The notes under the pieces are model-generated. The model searched no databases and was not told the origin of the DNA. It saw nothing but the letters and a program-made list of their open reading frames with translations. Shown piece after piece: positions 58,291-64,000 of a DNA stretch of 64,000 bases. Location: positions 558,001 through 622,000 of the forward strand of contig JANJXV010000101.1 in the NCBI GenBank assembly GCA_024803745.1, written 5' to 3'. Positions within the stretch are counted from its first letter, which is position 1. Every line of letters begins with the position of its first letter. Made by a program: the position numbers and the translations under genes. This DNA comes from Megascapheus bottae. Lineage: Eukaryota > Chordata > Mammalia > Rodentia > Geomyidae.

Positions 58291-58777
58291 CAAGAACCAT
58301 TTTTTTAAGGCAGGCTGTACATCCAGTGTCCTGCATGGACTGCCAGGAGATGCAGCAAACCCAATGGACTTGATAAGACTCAACCTCAAACCTACCAAGT
58401 GCCCATGCCATGTGGTGGACACACAGAGGGCAGGTCAAAGAGGGAAACAAAGAGACCTATGCCAGCGTGAACTGGGTGGAAGCCACAGGAAGACCACAAC
58501 GGCACAATGCACAGAAGTAACTCCCATTACTCTGCTGAGACTCTGGGCATTCATCACAGCAGAGCAAGAAATGGGGTGCCCAGGACCTAGAAAAGACCCA
58601 GGACCCTAGCAGCAGACAGCGTTGGAGCCTTTCACCTGGAAGGTCTTTGGAGCCATTTGGATTCCTTTTCCAATGATCTTCCTGGTGTGATAATACACAT
58701 TCTCATTCACACATTGCCTTGTGGATCCTTCTTGATGTTCTTCCCTTACGTGGAATGCCAGAAAACATACTGACCAC

Positions 58778-58965
58778 CACAGGACAGGGTGGCCCAATGG
58801 CATTGTCTAGCATACACAATGCCCTGGGTTCAATTCCTTAGTACACAGAAAAAGCCAGAAGTGGTGTTGTGGCTCAAGTGGTAGAGAGCTAGCTTTGAGA
58901 AAGCTCAAGGACAGTGCCCAGGCTCTGAGTTTAAGCGCCAGGACTGGCAAAAAAAGGAAAAAACA
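58778..58965 (+). mobile_element. IDL-Geo-like dimeric SINE with target-site duplication
   Basis: ID-like unit (AATGCCCTGGGTTCAATTCC), then AAAAAGCCAGAAGTGGTGTT, 'GTGGCTCAAGTGGTAGAGAG', AGGACAGTGCCCAGGCTCTG and CAGGACTGGCAAAAAAAGG. Flanked by ACTGACCAC at 58769-58777 and 58966-58974. Confidence 0.95.
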
Positions 58966-59235
58966 ACTGACCACATAGAAGGTACTTAACAAGTGTCTAC
59001 TGGTTGGCCAAAGGACTGCCCACCCAGGCCTACCTGGCACTGGTCATTTTAGAGCTGTCTAAGGAATCGATTTTATTTCAAACAGGTTGTAAGATACTAT
59101 TTTCTTTTCTTTTCCTTTTTACTCTTCCTTGACAATGAAGTGCCTTTGAAAGTTCCTAAGTGATAGATATTATCCTACAATCAAATGTTACCCTGCTGTT
59201 TGATATCTATTCAAATCCAGTCTGGGCTAACTCTC

Positions 59236-59495
59236 ATGTGCCAGATGCTTGGGTTGAACTAAGTTTGCTGAATCTTCAAAACAACCCTGAAAAGGGGGGG
59301 GGGAAGAGAAGTGGCAGGGGAGGGGGAGGAAGGGGGAAATTCTATCGTCTGTTTTCCTAGATAAGGGAACTGAGGCACGTGCGTGAGTTTATTTGTTCAC
59401 AACATGGTGGACCTGAACTTGAGCACATAAGTGAGTTCACCAGCTCATAAATGGCTGGGTAAAGGTTTCACCTCTGTTCTCTTTGCCCCAGAGCC
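59236..59495 (-). mobile_element. MIR SINE interrupted by a G-rich tract
   Basis: Reversed MIR words in order: ATGTGCCAGATGCTTGGGTT, CTTCAAAACAACCCTGAAAA, then a G/A-rich run (59294-59338), then TTCCTAGATAAGGGAACTGA and GGCAC. The G/A run replaces the usual GGTA(G)GTACTATTATTA part. Confidence 0.75.
59294..59338 (+). repeat. G-rich purine tract
   Basis: AAGGGGGGGGGGAAGAGAAG followed by further G4 and G5 runs. It lies inside a MIR. Confidence 0.9.
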
Positions 59496-59919
59496 CTGGC
59501 TCTGTCACCTCCATAGAAGCTCCTGGAAATGTCTTGGTGATAAACATCCAGATGACCATGGCTGTGATAACTTTGTACTGGCCAACACCTATCACCTTGC
59601 TCTATCCTATGTAGGTGTCCACCTCATCACTTAAAAGAACAACTTCATTTGCTCAGCAGAGCCTCTGTGAAGCAAAGTTCTTTTTTTTTATCCTGAGGAA
59701 GAAGCCGAGACTAACAAGGTGGAGACTTGATCTCCACAGGGATGGGAGTTCAAGTCACAACCAGTGGCCTCTAGATCAGATGCCATCTACCTGGTTGGGA
59801 GTGGAGGCTCCAATCTCAGCGCACCACTCTCAGCTCAACCCATCCCATCCCTCCTCCACCCAGAAAGAACAAAAGGAAACCTTCCCTGGAAGCACCAAGC
59901 AAAGATGTCAGCATCCTGT

Positions 59920-59933
59920 GTCGCCATAGCAAC
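59920..59933 (+). promoter_or_regulatory. Exact RFX X-box motif
   Basis: GTCGCCATAGCAAC fits the palindromic X-box consensus GTNRCC-N(0-3)-RGYAAC exactly, with a 2 bp spacer. RFX factors bind such sites in ciliary-gene and other promoters and enhancers. It lies 260 bp upstream of a candidate exon (60194-60265) in a locally GC-balanced, repeat-free stretch. Occupancy is unknown. Confidence 0.5.
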
Positions 59934-60193
59934 CAGCCCTCCTCCATCTCCTCAGGAGGAGGGGGGGGGAAGCAAAAGTCAAACTGAGCCTCCTGTGGAA
60001 CATTCTGTGGGTAAACACCAGGACCAGTGTGTTTGGGCCTCTGTTTTCTCACGTCAATAGGGTGAATCATTCTTGGAACAGGGGCTGGGAAGCTGACCAG
60101 GTTCCTAAGTAGATAAGGTTAATGGTGCTCTTCCAGAGATGGCGGGGTCACTTTGAAAATTAATCCTGTTTTATTTTATTTTCTTTCCTCTAG

Positions 60194-60265
60194 AATGTGG
60201 GCTTATACATGAGCAGATTCAAAATCAGAGAAGAGAAGCCAACAGCAGTTCCTGGCAAGGGATCT
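60194..60265 (+). other. Candidate exon, 72 bp (splice-bounded, unidentified)
   Basis: A pyrimidine-rich acceptor (TTTTATTTTCTTTCCTCTAG, ending 60193) and a donor GTAAGC (60266-60271) bound 72 bp. Two of three forward frames are open. One reads NVGLYMSRFKIREEKPTAVP then GKGS. The other, from the third base, reads CGLIHEQIQNQRREANSSSW then QGI. I recognise neither. The length is a multiple of three, as for a cassette exon. No repeat overlaps it. It could also be a non-coding or cryptic exon. Confidence 0.38.
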
Positions 60266-60271
60266 GTAAGC

Positions 60272-61400
60272 ATTACCACATCCCCTTTTAGGCTGACATC
60301 ATCTTATTGCCCATCTCTTGGCAAGGTCTTGTCAACTTGAAGATTGGCAGATAGGAGAAAGAACACAGCAAGAAACCAAGGGATGTGAAAGCTTGGTGCC
60401 ACTGTGTTCACAATGTCTAACCTGAGTCCTGGTGGAGGCCTTGCTCATTCCTAGTCTAGTTACAGACTGCAGCTATGAGCAATGATTTGGTTTGGGGCTC
60501 AGGGGTTGTTGGGGGGAGTGCTTTTGTTGCCAATATTTGATCTTGGTAGGAGAGGACGTGGAAGCTGAGGTTAGAAAGACAAGAAGCAGTAAGCTATAGG
60601 ACCATGTAGAAAGAACATCTCAGACCAAAGTCATAAGCAGGTTCCAGGGTAATAACTACTCTCTCTGGATGGAAGTGGGTAGTGGGCTCTATAAGAGAAG
60701 TGTGGGGGTGGGGGGTATGGATAGGACATGGAAACTGTGGTGGAGGGGGGAGTGAACTAGGAATGTGATGGAAGTTTTATGCTAAATATTGTGTGAAGTC
60801 ATTGGCAAATTCTAAGGCAAAGCAAAGGGAAGGGGCTATGTTATTCTCAGAGCCTGGCCTATATAACCAGTACTCAAACATGGGATGAATGAGCTGAGAT
60901 AATGCACACAAGTGTTTTTCAAGCAGTGAAGTATTGCAGAAAATTTTGAGATCACAAAACTATTGCAGACTTCTAGGTAGCAAGGAGGGAAAGCGAGAAG
61001 CATCTGATTCGTAGAACACCCCATCCCTGTGAAAATCACTCCGAGCCACATCAAGATGCAAAGCTGGCAAGAGCCCCACCCACACAGACTTCTGAAGGAA
61101 TTCTTTCTTGTCCACCAGAGACAGAACAGGAAGGTGAAGAAGGGCAGGGCAGGGGGGTGGAGAGGGAAATCCCTGAGAGCTGTGATCTGTGTGGCTCTGG
61201 TGTGGAGGAAGTAGGTTCTAATGAAGTACTGACTTCCCCACTGACCTCTTCTCCACAATGCAGCTGCTTTATTAGAGCCACTTGGTGGCTGGGATAGCCA
61301 GAGTTGTGACTGAAGAAGGAATGAACAATGGGACCTTGTTGCAAAGAAGATGTGAGCTGGAAAGTGGGGGGAAGGGTAGTTCAGGATACAGGGTGTGCCA
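60272..61400. other. Unique DNA, no gene supported
   Basis: A G-rich stretch (several GGGG runs) lies at 60700-60755. A long open frame on the minus strand (60836-61429) begins in a CA repeat, has no recognisable domain and is judged accidental. Confidence 0.45.
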
Positions 61401-61432
61401 CACACACACACACACGCACACACACACACACA
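61401..61432 (+). repeat. (CA)n microsatellite
   Basis: About 16 CA units with a single CG interruption. Confidence 0.95.
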
Positions 61433-61944
61433 GAGCAGCAGTTTGGAGCAGTAGAAATTTTGTCCTTTGGCTCATGTTGAATGTGCTGTTTGGAAATGCC
61501 ATGCTAAGGAATCCATGGTTGTAACAAATTCATGGATACATTTTCACTTTCATGTCAGGGAGACAAAGAGCTGGACTCTGCCCACGCTTAGCTATAGCCG
61601 GCAGGTTTCAGCACTCTGGACAGCAGCCAGGCGGGTTCATCAGCCCTCCCTTAGGTGGTGATGAAGATTCACCAAGACTCCCAGGCTCAATGGGGAAAGC
61701 CAGGAAAACCCACCCATAGTGTCAATTGGCAAACATCAAGCCTTGCCTGACCCTGTTTCCATTTCCAAGAGAATTAAAGAGGAATTAAAATCCAACAATC
61801 TGGGATATAGGAAAATAATTTCTTACCGTACTTGAAATGTGCCGTTGCACTAAAATTACATGGAAAGTGCACATATTTTCAAAAGATTTATGATGAGAAA
61901 GAGGAGGAAAAACTCTAAAAAGCAGTTGGTAGGCTGTCAATAAA

Positions 61945-62125
61945 ACTCAAAGAAACATGAACTTGTTGAGAAGTGGTTAAATAAATGGAACTACCTTCAT
62001 ATGGTAGAATACTATGCAGTCATTAAAACTGTTTCCAAAAACTCAACAATGACCTGGAGAAACACTTCAAGTACCAATTTTGAAAATGAGGGCTTTTTAA
62101 AAACAATATATAATGCAGAATCTCA
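61945..62125 (+). mobile_element. Old LINE-1 (L1M-type) ORF2 end remnant
   Basis: TGAACTTGTTGAGAAGTGGT, AAATAAATGGAACTACCTTC, then ATATGGTAGAATACTATGCA and GTCATTAAAA resemble the WYxYTMEYYAAIK-coding part of ancient L1 elements. It is distinct from the young rodent L1 copies elsewhere here. Confidence 0.6.
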
Positions 62126-62154
62126 ATCTATGCATGAATGTTCACAATAGCTTA

Positions 62155-62262
62155 ATTCCTTCCTTTCTTCTCTCTTTCCTTCCCTTTCCTCTTCTCCCCT
62201 TTCTCCACCATCCCTCTTCACCTCCCTTCTCCCCTCTCTCCTCCTCCCTTCAGCCCCTCCCA
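62155..62262 (+). repeat. Polypyrimidine tract (TTCC/TCCC-rich)
   Basis: About 105 bp of nearly pure C/T, followed by a minus-strand SINE, as at 55497. Confidence 0.88.
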
Positions 62263-62525
62263 TTTTCTCTAGGGTTTGAACTCAGGGCCTTTCAATATGC
62301 TATGCAAATGGCATACTACTTGAACCATGCCCTTTTTTTTGTTGTTGTTTTTAAGATAAGGGCTCACTTTTTTTGCCATCTTTCTATCTATACTTCCCAG
62401 GTTGACAAATGTGTACCACCATTACTATCTTTGTCAAGACGATGTCTTAAACTTCCTGCAGGGCCAGCATTGAACTATATATAATCTTCCCAACCGATGC
62501 CTATTGAGTAGCTAGATAGTGGGCA
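62263..62525 (-). mobile_element. ID/B1 composite SINE, minus strand
   Basis: Reversed tRNA-like unit ('GGGTTTGAACTCAGGGCCTT', 'AATATGCTATGCAAATGGCA'), then a T/G-rich linker and degraded reversed B1-like sequence ('ACTTCCCAGGTTGACAAATG', GAGTAGCTAGATAGTGGG). Confidence 0.65.
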
Positions 62526-62584
62526 GCAGACCCTACACTAGACTATCAGCTTTGTACATGCTGTATGATTCTGTTTATATACCT

Positions 62585-62690
62585 TTTTGAAAATTATAGT
62601 TACATATGCACTTATGGGGTACAAAATGGTATGAGCGTTGGATGACTAAGTCAAGCTAATTAATAGAGGAGTTGTCTCAAAAGTGTTCAG
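62585..62690 (+). mobile_element. Old LINE-1 3' UTR remnant
   Basis: 'TATGCACTTATGGGGTACAA' followed by GACTAAGTCAAGCTAATTAA resembles the 3' UTR of L1M elements (TTTATGGGGTACA...AATCAAGCTAATTAACAT). Confidence 0.55.
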
Positions 62691-63006
62691 GGAGTTTTTG
62701 TGAGAGCATTTGCAAATGTACTCTCAGTGATCTGGAAATGTACCTATGCTCAAGTATTAGCTATTTCACCAGGTTCTGTAACAGATCTCCAAAATGAATA
62801 ATAAATAATTCATGCTTACTCCTTCTGTCTAACCAAGGCTTTATGCCTTATGATTGGCCAATGGCAAGACTAAAGAGAAGCAAATTGGAGTGTTCCAGAG
62901 CCTGCAGATGGAGTAGAGGTTGTGAGGACTGGGGCAACACCAGGGTGTTGATTTCTGTATTTGGGTTTTGTCTGGCCCATGCCTGTATGTGTCAGATAAA
63001 ACTACA

Positions 63007-63010
<4 letters not shown>
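62691..63010. other. Unique DNA, nothing recognised
   Basis: It contains ATTGGCCAAT (62853-62862), a palindromic double CCAAT-box word, without other promoter evidence. Confidence 0.4.
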
Positions 63011-63011
<1 letters not shown>

Positions 63012-63079
<68 letters not shown>

Positions 63080-63115
63080 TCTCCCTCTCTCTGTCTCTCT
63101 CTTTCTCCCACCCCC

Positions 63116-63207
<92 letters not shown>

Positions 63208-63208
63208 T
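63012..63208 (+). repeat. Long (TC)n tract ending in (CA)n
   Basis: Two nearly pure TC arrays (63012-63074 and about 63119-63187) flank a degenerate C/T-rich segment, and a (CA)n run follows (63187-63208). Open frames here are repeat artefacts. Confidence 0.97.
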
Positions 63209-64000
63209 TCCATGCACCAAGGAGCTCATGCTAAATTATGGTCAATGCTCAATCAATCAAATCTGTGACCAGGGAAACCTTATTTTACACAACCAATGTA
63301 AATTTCTTGGTGTTGAGGTTGTGTCAAGGTTATATTCAATGGCACAGTGAAAAAACTGAGCCAAGGGCACGAGAGACGTCTTTTTTTTTCTTTTTTTCAA
63401 ACTTCTTACAAGCCTATAATTGTTTCAAAGTTAAAAGTTAAGGGTAGCAGTACATGCTAAAGACACCTCAGTTTTGCTTTAAAAGATTAAAGAAAAAGAA
63501 ATGCAAATTTTAGCTGAAAGGAAACATTTCATTATATTAACTGTGATGGGGATTTTTTTTGAGAGTTAATGGAATAATGGTCATTTACATATTCTTTCTT
63601 ACCCATATTTTCTTTTCTAATTTTCTAGGGTAAATATATATCACTGTGGGAATCCCAGAGGGATTGAGGAATATTTGATGGAGGAAAATAAATACATGCC
63701 AGGCAATAAAAACATATAACTATTATTTGTTTAAAAAGAGACTGACTAAAAATGTATAAAAGGCAGAGAAGAAAAAACACTGGAAATACAAAAATTTAAG
63801 AGCAAAATGGAATTATCCGTTAAACACAATGGGAAACCATGGGGTCTAAAACCAATGCTGTGCAGGACCAATGCAAAAACCTTGCTCAGAAGACAGTCAA
63901 AGAACAATGACACAAAATCATCATCAATAAAACAGAAGATGTGGGGAACCAAATTTAGAGATTCAGCATGCCGCCAACTGGTGTTTCTAAAAAGCAACCC
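63209..64000. other. Unique AT-rich DNA, nothing recognised
   Basis: No exon or repeat supported up to the window edge. Confidence 0.45.

Noticed and set aside
60836..61429. 197-codon open frame on the minus strand, the longest in the window
   Set aside because: It starts inside a CA/TG repeat, has no recognisable domain and an irregular composition, and shows no supporting splice or promoter context. Probably chance.
62843..63268. 141-codon Ser/Leu-rich open frame, and Arg/Glu-rich frames on the other strand
   Set aside because: They translate the (TC)n microsatellite.
1..64000. CRISPR arrays, bacterial operons, tRNA or rRNA genes
   Set aside because: SINE density, L1 copies and microsatellites identify a mammalian genome. 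tRNA-like stretches all belong to SINEs, and no direct-repeat/spacer array is present.

Overview
This window is mammalian nuclear DNA, most likely from a heteromyid or geomyid rodent (kangaroo rat, pocket mouse or gopher group). The lineage call rests on the SINEs. Many copies are dimers in which a tRNA/ID-like left unit is joined to a right unit containing a 'GTGGCTCAAGTGGTAGAG' block and ending near 'CCAGGACTGGC'. This matches my memory of the IDL-Geo SINE described as restricted to Geomyoidea. Classical B1-like copies and B1-like/Geo chimeras are also present. No database search was possible, so family names are by recognition only.

I find no intact protein-coding gene. The only coding sequence I can tie to a known protein is the decayed C-terminus of LINE-1 ORF2 (about 8454-9025 and 14950-15193 on +, 30655-31010 and 32470-32695 on -). 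The longest open frames lie in microsatellites, purine/pyrimidine tracts, the GC-rich block or old repeats, and look accidental. The window reads as intronic or intergenic DNA.

Layout. 1-9.4 kb: AT-rich, several L1 3' ends, one old MLT1-type LTR, and an inverted L1 cluster at 7.8-9.4 kb. 10.0-11.35 kb: an isolated GC- and CpG-rich block with two sets of short tandem promoter-like units, a YY1-type site and splice-donor-like sites on both strands. It is probably a lineage-specific L1 5' UTR/promoter fragment, though a genuine CpG-island promoter is possible. 11.5-20 kb: SINEs, MIR, a MER20-like transposon and an L1 3' end. 20-26.5 kb: mostly unique sequence with one segment that looks like a conserved non-coding element. 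26.5-35.6 kb: L1-rich, with a MaLR LTR and two exon-like segments. 35.6-45.4 kb: largely unique, with an L2 remnant. 45-49 kb: L1, L2 and SINE pieces, including a nested L1-then-SINE insertion with readable target-site duplications. 50-63 kb: SINE- and MIR-rich, more GC-rich, with long microsatellites, an exact RFX X-box motif and a nearby splice-bounded candidate exon (60194-60265).

I saw no convincing new biological system. The best targets for follow-up are the GC-rich block at 10-11.3 kb, the X-box plus candidate exon at 59.9-60.3 kb, and the candidate exon at 31040-31169.
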